Shown here: piece after piece, positions 1-10,789 of the stretch
Layout of the letters: every line of letters starts with the position of its first letter
How positions within the stretch are numbered: the first letter of the stretch is position 1
Source: Ascidia mentula
Taxonomy: Eukaryota; Chordata; Ascidiacea; Phlebobranchia; Ascidiidae
Length of the DNA stretch: 64,000 bases
Assembly (NCBI GenBank): GCA_947561715.1
Contig: OX387202.1
Location: forward strand, 1,984,001-2,048,000
Reading direction: 5' to 3'
Program-made: the position numbers and the translations under genes
The notes under the pieces: model-generated
What the model saw: the letters and a program-made list of their open reading frames with translations, nothing else
Told to the model about the DNA's origin: nothing
Database searches by the model: none

Positions 1-57
1 GACTATGTTAGTGGCACTGATCCAGAAGATTTTTTAAACCAAACGATTTTAACAAAG
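1..57 (+). CDS. Possible 3' part of a coding exon cut by the window edge
   Basis: The first 57 bases read open as 19 codons beginning DYVSGTDPEDF and stop at a good splice donor (AAG|GTAAAA). No domain can be named from this length. It is on the same strand as the leucine-rich-repeat exons further right and could be an upstream exon of that gene, but nothing in the sequence proves the link. It could also be a chance open stretch. Confidence 0.25.
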
Positions 58-739
58 GTAAAAATTAATCAACGCAAGGCAATTTAATCCATTGCGATTA
101 ATAACAATACATGAAATATTTTGTGATAACTTATCACCAAACACTCAATTTATAAATAAAATCTGGTAAAACCATCTTAACTTAATCATAACAAGTCGAA
201 GGAAAACAAGTTTCCAATCACTGCAGCTGACGGAAAAGTTGAAATCAGATTTAACTCCGTCGTCAACCGCTACAAGCGAGAAAATCACGCCGTCGTCAAC
301 CGCTGGTGTGAATGCTTTGACGCTTGCCGCGTTTAGAAAACCGCGCCCACAGCCGCTAACCGTGACTGGTGTGAATTTCGTGATATTTTGAAATGATTAT
401 AACGAATATCGTATTACGCAAGCGAATTCGCACCTAAAAATATAGTCAACGCTATCAAGATTTCTCAAAAGATCATGGTTGAATAAAGGAAAAAGGGGAA
501 AAAATGGATCAACATCGTTATATAATTTAACACAATAACACGGCGCTAAACGAGGTCACAGTGTTTGTGCATTATTTGCGCTGAGCACTTTTTAACAGAA
601 AAAACCATCAACGGTAAATTGAAAGAAGAAAAAGAAAAGCAACATTTTTTTGGCCAGAAATCGGCATCGAACACAAATTACTTGGGTTAAGTCAAGCACG
701 ACCACTTTCCATTACAAAAACATTTAGTTCGTTTAGTTC

Positions 740-1259
740 GAACTCATCCAACATGTTCACATGATACGTCCGCTCATTCCCATTGACATCCCGAGAAAAA
801 TCATTAAGTTTTATCGCAGGTTCACCGCGAACTCATCCAACATGTTCACATGATACGCACGTTCATTCCCATTGACATCACGAGCAAAGTCATTAAGTTT
901 TATCGCAGGTTTTACGCGAACTCATCCAACATGTTCACATGATACGTCCGCTCATTCCCATTGACTTCACGAGCAAAGTCATTAAGTTTTATCGCAGGTT
1001 TCACGCGAACTCATCCAACATGTTCACATGATACGTCCGCTCATTCCCATTGACTTCACGAGCAAAGTCATTAAGTTTTATCGCAGGTTTCACGCGAACT
1101 CATCCAACATGTTCACATGATACGTCCGCTCATTCCCATTGATTTCACGAGCAAAGTCATTAAGTTTTATCGCAGGTTTCACTCGAACTCATCCAACATG
1201 TTCACAAGATACGTCCGCTCATTCCCATTGACATCACGAGCAAGGCATTAGGTTTTATC
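740..1259. repeat. 89-bp minisatellite, about 5.8 copies
   Basis: The motif GAACTCATCCAACATGTTCA starts at 740, 829, 918, 1007, 1096 and 1185, an exact 89-bp period with few substitutions between units; the last unit decays near 1259. Because 89 is not a multiple of three the array cannot be read as one coding repeat. A single diverged relative of the unit and its right flank lies near 7375-7530, which places the unit inside an older dispersed element. Confidence 0.9.
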
Positions 1260-1425
1260 TTGTAAACACAAACCGAGTCTTGTTGAAGTAGCTTACTGTA
1301 GTTAGTGACGTTGGTATTTTCACATACGCCATGTTCAGTACAAATCTGTTCAACTGTTGGACCTTCTATATAGCAAATTAAAGGGAGGAAACCCTGTCGA
1401 TTCTTGCGAAACAGAAGCAAAGTCT
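1202..1425 (-). mobile_element. Retroelement relic next to the 89-bp array
   Basis: The minus strand carries a short coding-like stretch that runs into the minisatellite unit. The unit itself, on this strand, resembles the tail of an LTR-retroelement pol region (a VNGNERTYHVNML-like string). A second copy of the flank lies at about 7375-7530. It is a broken fossil fragment. The family is uncertain; Ty3/gypsy kin is the best guess from the tail motif and from the other relics nearby. Confidence 0.3.
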
Positions 1426-1759
1426 AAAATGCCTTTGGTTTCATCTTTTAACGTTATCACAATTGACAAACCGACTTAAGAAGTTGTTCTCAAATTGGGT
1501 TTTATCAGTCCTTACGAACCCAAGTGATTTTAGGGGGTAGCGAATATTTCTTCTTACATCGTGCGAAATTACCTTGAATTGTTAAAATCAATTAATGTGC
1601 ATTGTTAATTGCATCCTTTATGTCAGACTGAAAGAGTTTAAATGCATGCGAACAGCGGTTTAACAAAAATAGATTCGAAAAATGCACACTGCACGCTTCG
1701 GTGCTCACAGTTTGTGGCACGTTCAATGACGTCGCGACAGGACCCCCTCCAGTAGCGGG

Positions 1760-2000
1760 CAGTCGTCACGCCTGGTAACGTTCTGGTGGGCGTACGTGAT
1801 CTCGAGGTCTTCCCGACGGCCTGGGGCGCGCTACCTGAACTGGCACGGACAAGTCAACGTGCGCTGGCTTCAGCCGATTGATGGATACGTGTTGGTCGCG
1901 ACCGCCAATATCAAGTTTAAATGGATCCGGAAAACTGAGGCGTGGATAAACGAGGAAAGACGCCAATAATTGAAACGTTGGCAACAGTCATCAGCTGTGG
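1760..2000 (-). mobile_element. Ty3/gypsy-like LTR retroelement relic, integrase tail
   Basis: The minus strand encodes the string VSINRLKPAHVDLS, which is typical of the C-terminal end of Ty3/gypsy pol (end of integrase) in invertebrate elements. A near-identical copy lies at 9330-9590, with shared flanks, so this piece was duplicated with its surroundings. It is a short broken fossil; no LTR could be delimited. Divergence between the two copies is small, which suggests the duplication is fairly recent compared with the decay of the element. Confidence 0.7.
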
Positions 2001-2142
2001 AGTCAAATAAAAGCCTTTCTTCTTGGGCAGCTTCTCTGCAAACGCGTATGTGCAAGGCATTGTCTGTGTATACCTGCCAACATCATATTAGGGTTAAATT
2101 TTTTGGCCAGCTCGCTGCAAAACCTTGAAAGGATCGTAAGGA

Positions 2143-2490
2143 GTCATTTTTAATCAAGCGACTTGAAATTTTACAAACAAATACTAGAGTCAAGTAGAAA
2201 ACGAGCAGTGAAAATCGACTTTGCGTATGTCCTTTACTTTTTTGTTCCTGTGCGAAAACGCATGTTTGAAATTAGGGTGGCTGAGGCGAAATTGACTAAT
2301 TTTGACAGTTATTCGCGAGTCATTTGAACATTTTTAAATTAAGCGACTGTAATTTTACACACAAGCTCTGCAGAACATGAGCAGTGAAAATCGACTTTGC
2401 GTATGTCTTTTAGATCTTCATTACACATGTTTGAAACTAGGGTGGCTAATATTCAGCGGAATTGACTAAATTTGGCAGTTAATCTCCTGG
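2143..2490. repeat. Two imperfect direct copies of a ~176-bp unit
   Basis: A block containing TGAAAATCGACTTTGCGTAT recurs with a spacing of 176 bp (2217 and 2393), each copy followed by a TTTGAAA-TAGGGTGGCT segment. The same double block is present, slightly diverged, at about 9680-9990. It lies next to the gypsy integrase tail in both places and was probably copied with it. No coding potential was seen. Confidence 0.6.
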
Positions 2491-3181
2491 TCCTATTTCA
2501 GTTCTTTGATTTCGACTTGCATCGCCCGACAGTGGCTGTTAGTTCTTCAGCTAATTCGTTTGCGTCTCAATTCTTTCTGAATTATTATTGTTCAGCTTTT
2601 ATTCAAGGTTCATATGATTGCACCAAAACCTCCAAAGCGGCTGGGCTATGCGAGTCCAAGCAGGATTAATCGGATGCAACAAAACTTTGGCTGTAACTTG
2701 TTAAATGTCGGAAAGGTTTACACTTCACGAGAATCCTGTAATCCCCGTGTTAGTGCGAAAAACACATGGGTAAAATGCACACAGTTTGTGACACGTTAAA
2801 TGCGATGCCTACAAAACAATGGCCCTTTATTTTATCACAAATAACAAGAAGGCGATTGTTGGCAAACAAAACTCCCTGGATTGTAATCTAAAAACTTGGA
2901 TCGCAGAGTCTTATTAGCAAGCTACACTGGGTCGTAAGATGTTTTATTATCAGAAATCGATTAACCTCCATCATCTGATACAAACCTCACAATTACTTCG
3001 TCTGTCCCAGTTTCTATTCATTAAATAAATCGGATTTATTTAAATAGGGATAAGAATTATTCGCGCTTGACTAAATATAATTATTACTTGTTTGATTCGT
3101 GTTTTCAACTTATTGTTTTTTGATATCAATTATCTGTGTTGTTATTCACACTTTGTTTAACATTGATATTATTTTATTCAG

Positions 3182-3343
3182 CTGAAGATGCTCAACCTCT
3201 ACAACAACAATATAGAAGATCGTGGTGCGGTTTACGTGGCCGACTGCATCCACAACATTGAGCGAGTGGGTCTGAGTGGATGCGGTCTGACAAGTGTTGG
3301 TGCCGAACATCTATCGTGGAAGATCAAACTGTTGAAGTATCCG
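3182..3343 (+). CDS. Leucine-rich-repeat exon (RNase-inhibitor type), copy 1
   Basis: A 162-nt exon, open in phase 0, bounded by TTATTCAG acceptor and CCG|GTGAGTG donor. It encodes 54 residues of LRR sequence: LKMLNLYNNNIEDRGA followed by a second repeat ending LTSVGAEHL. The LxxLxLxxNxIxxxGA spacing is that of the RNase-inhibitor/NLR class of LRR. Copy 2 at 8021-8182 is the same exon with 8 to 10 amino-acid changes, and a terminal LRR exon lies at 14301. They may belong to one gene with a duplicated exon, part of an NLR-like or ribonuclease-inhibitor-like protein, but the N-terminal domains are outside the window. Confidence 0.7.
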
Positions 3344-3599
3344 GTGAGTGATTTCATATCATAGTCGGAATTCGTCCAACACACACGAATATTTCTGAGT
3401 GTCGCGAGCAAAAATCCAATGCACGAAGAGAAAGAAAGTTACAGGCTGAGTTATTTAAATGCCGACTGTCGCCATATCGTTATGTAATGCTTAACGGTTG
3501 TATTTCCCACTATATACCTCAACTATAATTTAGTGACATTATGAAGCGTATACCATTTTTAGATCTATCACATTCATGAAGCTTGCTACATGCTGCTAA

Positions 3600-4060
3600 C
3601 TCGTTGTTCACGCAGACTTCTGTCAGTTAATTACGTCATGCTGATGTTTCGTCAGTCGTGTTCGTAATGTGCGGTCAGTTTCCCAAAATATCGACCACGT
3701 TGTAGTTGCCACAGTGTATTTAGTACACCACACCTCACACATCGGGCATATCTCCTGCGTAGTCCGAACAAGGTAGTGTAACAGGCGGGCGTTCAAACAC
3801 TTAAATGTGAAAATCTATAAGAGGACGCATCAAGGTGTCAGATAGTTCTCCAAAATAAGGCAACACAATCACACCCATGGGAGTCCCTTCGTCACATCTA
3901 GACGGTGAAGCCTGGTTGCGCCGCACAAGGAAAAGGATGGTAACCGTTCGCTCGCCCTCTTCACGTTACCCACCTCCTGCTCCTCTGCTTCTTCCCCAGA
4001 AATCAGGTTCTCCACTCTTGTGTACATTGTACGTACTACACCGGAAACCGAACTTCGACA
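3600..4060 (-). mobile_element. Penelope-like retroelement relic, RT end and GIY-YIG region
   Basis: The minus strand carries pieces recognisable as the end of a Penelope-like pol: an acidic EEAEEQEV stretch, a FERPP-TL stretch and a GVVY...CGNY...RTLRTRLTKHQ pattern, which matches the GIY-YIG endonuclease region of these elements. It is a broken fossil. The same relic is present at 8440-8890 in the second copy of the segmental duplication. Confidence 0.5.
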
Positions 4061-4088
4061 TAAATTGGTGTTCAACCCCAATTTGCTT

Positions 4089-4506
4089 CTAGTTTTGGTT
4101 AACCTGCAGTAACGAATCACCGCTAAAAGCAAGGCTAGAACCCACACGAAAAATAGCGGCTCTCTTTGTATTGAAGACTCGCAAATATCTGCAAATCATA
4201 TTCTGGTGTAGTTCGTATTCCAAACAATACCCAAGGTAGACATGTGGGCTGGAATACCGACACAGGATATCCAATGTCAGATGAAAGCGCGGGCGCACGT
4301 AATCCTGCATGGGAATTGCCTGAGATCGTAATCTCCTGAAGATGAAGGCCATTCAAAGTTTTACGATACGTCTGTACCTCGTGAATTTGTTGCACAGTTG
4401 ACAAAGCTTCAAAGTCGAAATCCATGGTTGGCGTTTGCAAAGCAGACATGGTTGCATGCGAAAGGACATCGGCGACTTTGTTACTTTTACCGTTGATTTG
4501 CTGCAC
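4089..4506 (-). mobile_element. Ty3/gypsy-like relic, RNase H end and linker to integrase
   Basis: The minus strand shows the string QQINGKSNKVADVLSHATM followed by LQTPTMDFDFEALST, the usual end of the RNase H region of Ty3/gypsy pol. It is broken and joined abruptly near 4510 to an unrelated protease-like fragment on the other strand. The same RNase H edge appears at about 10320-10370, which points to several relics of one family in the region. Confidence 0.7.
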
Positions 4507-4509
4507 ATC

Positions 4510-4690
4510 AGTGGTGAACTTGGCGCCGCGCTCTCAATCGACCCCGCAACAGCGGGCGTGTTTCGCGGTGTGTACGCACGAAACGAACTCGCATCGTTAC
4601 GTCATCGACCCCCTGCGTTGTATATTGTGAACAGCGATCTATCCAGTCAACCTGGAATACATTGGAACACCGTACTTCCAGTTTAACGCT
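4510..4690 (+). mobile_element. Adenovirus-protease-like fragment (Polinton-type fossil?)
   Basis: The plus strand encodes FRGVYARNEL, then RPPALYIVNSDLSSQPGIHW. This pattern (GVF-x-RD, then YIVNTD and PG-HW with the catalytic-type histidine) is that of adenain-like cysteine proteases carried by Polintons, adintoviruses and related elements. Only the front of the protease is present. A second copy lies at 10790-10975 with the same downstream sequence to about 11470. It is a broken fossil; no capsid or polymerase gene was seen beside it, so the parent element cannot be named with certainty. Confidence 0.45.
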
Positions 4691-4999
4691 TTTTCAGAAG
4701 CCTCACGCGGCTTTAGCCTGCAGGAAATGTATTCAGTTGATTTGCGTGGGAATGATTTATTTGCGGAGCATTTGTGACTGATAAGGGCAGGGGAGTCCAT
4801 ATATGTGTTTTTTTCAACGCAGATAAAGGCGAGCTTACAAACCAACAGACACACACCAAAGCGAAAAACAATGCACAAAAATTCTGCGACGAGAATGATG
4901 TCCGTTCTATGCTGTAATGTCGGTTTCTAAGCGATTCCTTTTCCCCCTAAAAAAATAAAACCAATTAAACTATTTTAATCAAATAAAAATTAACCGAAT

Positions 5000-5900
5000 T
5001 TAACCGCCTTCGGCGTGCCAAGGTAAAATCGGGCGGGGAGAAAAATGCGTAAAGAATATACGAAATTAATACATTTGGGAGTCAGGCGAATCCGGCATCT
5101 CGGACCAGCGTAATTTCGTGACTGGAACACAATAACAACGATTGTAAGTTGTCTTGCTGTATTTTTTTAACGGCACATAAACACACAGAGAAAATTAACT
5201 AAAATTCTAATACGATTGTCACACACCGAAAAGCGATTTACTTACACGTTTCCTTGCCCCGATCTTCGAGGCAACGCAATGTAGGTGTTTTAATATTTGA
5301 AACTATGTTGTATCTTCAATATAAGACGCATTCCTAATGAAACAAAACTTTGTTGTACCAGGATAACTTGTGTGACAACAAATTCGCTGCAGCGAAAAAG
5401 GTTTACGATTATTGGTCGCCGCTACTTTAGTGCAGTTTTCTGCTTAATTAAGATGACGTAGAAGCTTTTGAAATAGGTTTGTTGTAGTTGTACATTTATT
5501 TGAGCGCAACGCTGCCGTAACCGTGTTGCATCCACTTGAAATTGATCGAATAGCAATTTGTTGTGAAGATATATTCTATATTTTCTTCCACAAACATTGA
5601 ATTCCCTTCACCATTTTCTTAGTAGCTTGTCTGTTGTCTCATCCTCTTTCTACGAACAACCAACACATAATATTTTGTGTTTACCGTCTTACAACATGAG
5701 GAGGTCAAATATAAGCGAATTTAAATGGAACCAGTGCCCATTCTTGCGAGCAACCACGTATTCACGAGTGATTTTTACTTAGAAACGTAATGGTGCTTCA
5801 TGGGTAAATGTACGGTGAACGTAATAATGGTCGGGATTCTGAAGATTGCAAAAAGTGATTCCTAGAACTGGCGTAGGTTGCTGCTAAATCATCCAACCAA
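5000..5900. other. Non-coding stretch, partly duplicated
   Basis: No gene was recognised. 4700-5270 is repeated at about 10975-12010 (shared GGCGTGCCAAGG and GTAATTTCGTGACTGGAACA blocks), with an extra ~390 bp inserted in the second copy. 5300-5900 shows nothing identifiable. Confidence 0.5.
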
Positions 5901-5918
5901 AAGATATTGATTTTGAAA

Positions 5919-5996
5919 TATATAGATTTTGCCTATACGGCATCATCAGTATTCTAAAAGCAATTAGAATGATGTCGTATAGTCGAAATATATATG
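5919..5996. repeat. Inverted repeat with hammerhead-like motifs on both strands
   Basis: Arms 5919-5957 and 5964-5996 are near-complementary (ATACGGCATCAT against ATGATGTCGTAT, extended by TATATA on each side) around a ~6-nt loop. On the minus strand the left arm reads CTGATGATGCCGTATAGGC, and on the plus strand the right arm reads GATGTCGTATAGTCGAAA; each resembles one half of a hammerhead core (CUGAUGA, stem II, GAAA), degenerate. It is likely a miniature mobile element or a pair of opposed ribozyme-like modules. Confidence 0.5.
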
Positions 5997-6379
5997 GAGA
6001 TCTATGCTTTTTATAAAAATTTCTATACTTTGGATTGTTTTTGTCATACAGGTTTTCATGCATTTCTGTATGTTTCTGTTGGAACTGCTGGAGTGGTTTA
6101 GATGATGCCTCTCTGAACTTCCATGGCTTCTATCATGGCGCCCGGATCGTTTCTCAGTTATTCGTATGCAATTTGTTAGAGTTTGGTGACACCTTCCTCT
6201 ATCACCCATTGCATGTCATTGTTACTGACTGTCAGATACATACGAACTCTGAAAAAAATGGACAAACTTTGGTATATGTTGTAACACTGCGGTAAACGTC
6301 GTCACAGAACTTACCTCGCCCATAGACGCACTTGCTCGCGCTATGCAAGCCAATCAAACTTGGAGGTAATAAGCTGCTT

Positions 6380-6520
6380 GGTGATGCGGATAGATGTGTG
6401 AGAATGTCCATGAATAACGTCAAACACACTTTTCGTCCATGTTGCTGGGACAACCGAAATAAATTTATCAGCGAAATTCTTTTGTCACAGTCTTGTGACC
6501 GTGGTGGATGCAGCAATCGA
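6380..6520 (-). mobile_element. Ty3/gypsy-like relic, start of integrase
   Basis: The segment is homologous to 12120-12260, where the minus strand reads VFDVIHGPSHPSIR, the HHCC zinc-binding start of Ty3/gypsy integrase. Here it is more decayed. It is a fossil fragment with no LTR visible. Confidence 0.45.
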
Positions 6521-6530
6521 ACTAAGCAGA

Positions 6531-6964
6531 TTATAATGCAATATCTCTAGTGTTTGTGCGTCGTTCAAATCCAGTAGAAGTCATGGCACTGACTTTGACG
6601 CTCGTGTCGATTAGAAAATTTCGGCTGGAATGGCGTGCAAGGAAAAGGCCGATTGGTTTGCCGGTTACATAAGCCATTGCTGGCAACCAGCGTTGGAGTT
6701 TTCCTGGAAGGTGGTGCACAACATTACTGTGCTTTTTGCCTGAAACGTTTGTGGTAAAAAAAAGCACATGCCAGGAACGTCGGGCTTGCCAAATGTTTGC
6801 AGAGTTGCGCGATTCTTTTCTCTGCTTACAGAAAACTCGGACGTTGTGGTTCGTGCTTGCCACAATAATTCCGTGCGCTTTGCCAAAACCTCGGGGCAAC
6901 CAATAACAATACGAATGTCTTCGGGCATGTTTGCTTGACAAGTGTTCAAACATGTGATGATCAA
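6531..6964 (-). mobile_element. Ty3/gypsy-like relic, gag end and aspartic protease
   Basis: The minus strand carries a gag-like region followed by a retropepsin-like string, FLIDTSVKVSAM, then TGFERRTNTR, which matches the protease of invertebrate Ty3/gypsy elements (LIDTGA-VSA pattern). Further gag-like sequence may extend right to about 7250. It is a broken fossil in the same orientation as the other gypsy relics here. Confidence 0.55.
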
Positions 6965-8020
6965 CTAAAAACCAAGCATCTCGTCCATTAACGCCGATGG
7001 CTTTCGGTCGCCTAAGGAAGGCAAGTAGAATAAACGTGATGCGCGCTCCTGGCGAGAAAAGTCAGACGTGCCAACCGTGTCTTGATGGCTGCATACTTGT
7101 CTCTATCAGGTGGTGGTTCCAAAATATCAATCGGTCGACGCGCTGTGTCCTGATCTGGCGCGGATACAACGTCGAAATGCTTTGTTTATTCTTGCTTGTG
7201 GTTCCCAAGTGTAAACTGTGCTTTCAATTGCTGCAGACATACACGTGGTTATGAAGGCCAGAATGTCGTTAGCTTGACGATATCAGCATTTTCAGATTCC
7301 ATATTACGTGTAGTATTCCAGTAAATCTTTGTTGGAATGCTGGTTCACCAGTCAAAATGGTTGCAATTTTTGTCTAGAACGCCTCGAAACGAGTCCATAA
7401 CCATTGACATCCCGTGCAATATCATTAGGTTTCACATACGCCATGTTCAGTACTAATCTATTTAACTTTCGGCGCACAGATGTTGCATACAACAAATTGA
7501 AGGGAGGAAACCCCGGTTGATTTCAACGCACTAAAGCATAGTTGGTTTCATCTGTGCGAAAATACCTTGGCAGCTTGCGGTTGCAGCTTTTATTTTAAGC
7601 GCTCAGAAAGAGTCAGTTACAATGCATGCGCTTTATGTTATAAAATTGTCCTTTATTTTATCACAAATAACAAGAAGGCGATTGTTGGCAACCAAACTCC
7701 CTGTATTGTAATCTTATAACTTGGATCGCCGAGTCAAACTAACAAGCTAGTTCTACACTGGGTGGTCGTAAGATGTTTTATTATCAGGAATCGGTTTACC
7801 TCCGTCATTCATTCTGATACATATCTCACAATTACTTCGTCTGTCCCAGTTTTAATTCTTTTAAATAAATCGGATTTATTTAAATCGGGATAAGAAATAT
7901 TCGCGCTTGATTAAAAGTAATTATTACTTGTTTGATTCGTATTTTCAACGTATTGTTTATAAAATCACTAATCTGTGTTGTTATTCACACTTTGATTTAC
8001 TTGGATATTATTTAATTCAG

Positions 8021-8182
8021 TTGAAGGGGCTCAACCTCTGGGGCAACAATATAGAAGACCGTGGTGCGGTTTACGTGGCCGACTGCATCCACAACATTGA
8101 ACGAGTGGATCTGTTTGGATGCGGTCTGACAAGCGTTGGTGCCAAACATCTATCGGAGAAGATTAAACTGTTGAAGAAACCG
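8021..8182 (+). CDS. Leucine-rich-repeat exon (RNase-inhibitor type), copy 2
   Basis: A 162-nt phase-0 exon between TTTAATTCAG and CCG|GTGAGTG, encoding LKGLNLWGNNIEDRGA and a second repeat that starts IERVDLFGCGL. Both repeats keep the leucines of the RNase-inhibitor LRR consensus and no stop occurs. It is a duplicate of the exon at 3182 and is 4.8 kb away in the same orientation; since both are 162 nt and phase 0, splicing both in tandem would add four LRRs in frame. Confidence 0.7.
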
Positions 8183-8439
8183 GTGAGTGATTTCATGTCT
8201 TAGTCGGAATTCGTCCAACACACACGAACTTTTGTGAGTGTCGCGAGCAAAAATCCAACGCACGAAACGAAAGAAAGTTACAGGCTTAGTTGTTTAAATG
8301 CCGACTGTCGCCATATCGCTATGTATACCACAACTATAATTTAGAGACATTCTGAAGATCATGACTTTTTTGGATCTGTACTATACACCAAGTCGCTACA
8401 TGCTCCACACCAATCCAGCTATATACTGCTATCGCGTTG

Positions 8440-8890
8440 TCCCCGTAGACTTCCGTCAGGTAATTACGTCACGCTGATGTTTCTTCAGTCGTGTTCGTAA
8501 TGCGCGGCCAGTCTCACCAAAATCGACCATGTCGTAGTTGCCGCAGTGTGTTTAGTACACCACACCTCACACATCGGGCATATCTCCTGCGCAGTCCGAA
8601 GAAGGTAGTGTAACAGGCGGGCGTTCAAACATTTGGATGTGAAAATCTGTAAGAGGACGCATCAAGGTGTCAGATAGTTCTCCAAAATAAGGCAACACAA
8701 TCACTCCCATGGGAGTCCCCTCGTCGCATCTAGGCGGTGAAGCCTGGTTGCGCCGCATAAAGGAAGGATGGTAACCGTTCGCTCGCCCTCTTCACGTTAC
8801 ACACCTCCTGCTCCCCTACTTCTTCCCCAGAAATCAGGGTCTCTACTCAGTGTACATTGTACGTACTACACCGGAACCAGAACTTTGACA
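8440..8890 (-). mobile_element. Penelope-like retroelement relic, second copy
   Basis: The minus strand encodes VLPYFGELSDTLMRP then DFHIQMFERPPVTL, matching the segment between reverse transcriptase and GIY-YIG endonuclease of Penelope-like elements. It is the duplicate of 3600-4060 and sits at the same distance from its LRR exon. Broken fossil. Confidence 0.5.
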
Positions 8891-9329
8891 TAACATAACT
8901 GTGTCCAACTTCAACTTGCTTCTAGTTTTGGTTAACCTGCAGTAATGAATCACCGCTAAAAGCAAAGCTAGAAGCCACACGAAAAATAGCGACTCTCTTT
9001 GTGTTAAAGACTCGTAAAATTAGGAGGAAAAATGCGTTTACAAAGCCAAATAAAATAAATAATAATCAATAATCAATGAAATAAACAGAGAAAAATCAGT
9101 GATTAAATTAATGTGTGTTAAATCAATCAAATCGATAGAGATGTTAAAGAATAGAGAAGAATTGTTTGCACAACCACTTGTAACATTTGTTCGGTCGCCT
9201 GGTTTCGGTCCAACTTGATTCCCAGAAACTCCTCATCGTCACGCATCGTTAGTATCACTGTCGCCAACCATAACACTTACATGGGAACAACCAAAGACTG
9301 AACTTCCTTTGGTTCCATTCCCTTGATCT

Positions 9330-9990
9330 AATCACAATCGAGGTCTTCTCAGCGGCCTGGGGCGCGCTACCTGAACTGGCACGGACAAGTCCACGTGCGC
9401 TGGCTTCAGCCGATTGATGGATACGTGTTGGTTGCGACCGCCAATATCAAGTTTAAATGGAGCCGGAAAACTGAGGCATGGATAAACGAGGAAAGACGCC
9501 AATAATTGAAACGTTGGCAACAGTCATCAGCTGTGGAGTCAAATAAAAACATTTCTTCTTGGGTAGTTTCTCTGCAAACGCGTATGTGCAAGGCGTTGCC
9601 TGTGTATATCTGCCAACATCATATTAGGGTTAAATTTTTTGGCCAGCTCGCTGCAAAACCTTAAAGGGGATCGTAAGGAGTAATTTTTAATCAAGCGACT
9701 TGAAATTTTACAAACAAATACTAGAGTCAAGTAGAAAATGAGCATTGAAAATCGAATGTCTTTTAGTTTTTATTCTTGTCCGAAAACACATGGTTGAAAC
9801 TAGGGTGGCCAAGGTTTTGCGGAATTGACTAATTTTGACAGTCATTCGCGAGTCATTTAAACTTTTTTAGGCGACTGGAATTTTACACACAAGCTCTGCA
9901 GAAAACAAATAGTGAAAATCGACTTTGCGTATGTCTATTAGTTTTTTATTCCTGCGCGACAACCCGTGTTTGAAACTAGGGTGGCTAACG
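9330..9990 (-). mobile_element. Ty3/gypsy-like relic, integrase tail, with duplicated flank
   Basis: Copy of 1790-2470: the minus strand again shows VSINRLKPAHVDLS, followed by the double 176-bp block at 9680-9990. Broken fossil. It directly precedes further pol pieces at 10004-10590 on the same strand. Confidence 0.65.
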
Positions 9991-10003
9991 TTGCTTAGTT
10001 GCA

Positions 10004-10590
10004 TCAAGTTTCGATCGTCGTCAAGCTACGGTGCTCACAGTTTGTAGAACGTTTAATGACGTCGCCACAGGAAATATCCAATGGTATATGAAAGCGCGTG
10101 CGCACGTAATCCTGCATGGGAATTTCCTCTTGCCTGCGAGTAAAACGGTCTACCACCGTTAGTAAATACATCTTGCCATGACATTGCGGTAATGGCCCAA
10201 CTATGTCAATATAGACATAACTGAAACTGTTTGACGGACGTTGATATTCCTTTCGCGGCGCTTTGATGTGCTGTTGCACTTTGGATCGCTCACAGAACGC
10301 TAGAACGCTAACGGGTATCGGCGACTTTGTTACTTTTCTCGTTGATTTGCTGCACATCAGTGGTGAACTCCGATATCGCCGAAAGATGTCGCTGTTGACG
10401 TGCAGACCAAGGCTCTGTGTTTTTTTCCGAACTAAAAGTAGGAGGTTTATGGTTTGTTTACGCAGCAAAATTTCGCCCATCAATAAAGTATTGTAAACAT
10501 CTGATTGCTGGGTAAAGTGCCAACAGCTCACGATCAAATGCGCTGTGTTTGATTTCGGGCGTCCCCAGCTGACGGCTAAAGAATGCAAGT
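10004..10590 (-). mobile_element. Ty3/gypsy-like relic, integrase core
   Basis: The minus strand contains the string IDIVGPLPQCHG followed by YLLTVVDRFTR, the start of the DDE integrase core of Ty3/gypsy elements, with RNase H-like sequence upstream of it. Broken fossil, same strand and family as the relics at 1760, 4089, 6380, 6531 and 11971. Confidence 0.75.
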
Positions 10591-10789
10591 GGCTGCCAGT
10601 TGCCGTCGTTTAACTTTTATAAGACCAGGAATCAGTTTACCTCCGTCAATCACTCTGATACAAACTTACCAACTATTTCGTCGGGTTTTCCACACGGATG
10701 GAGATGATGTGAATATGTTAAAATTATCGAGATTGATCGCTTTCGGAATGCAGGAACTGACTTTGATTCAGAACGGGCGAACGGACGAA

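Larger units (their letters stand above)
2820..4170. repeat. Segmental duplication, copy I (LRR exon plus Penelope relic)
   Basis: This ~1.35-kb block matches 7650-9020 in the same orientation, beginning at CCTTTATTTTATCACAAATA and running through the leucine-rich-repeat exon, its donor, and the Penelope-like relic downstream. The copies differ by scattered substitutions and small indels. Between the blocks lie other element relics, so the LRR exon travelled with mobile DNA or the whole locus was duplicated and then invaded. Confidence 0.8.
7650..9020. repeat. Segmental duplication, copy II
   Basis: Second copy of the block at 2820-4170, direct orientation, with the LRR exon at 8021-8182 and the Penelope-like relic at 8440-8890. 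Its left flank (about 7375-7630) also matches 1225-1640, so the duplicated unit may have been larger and later interrupted. Confidence 0.8.
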
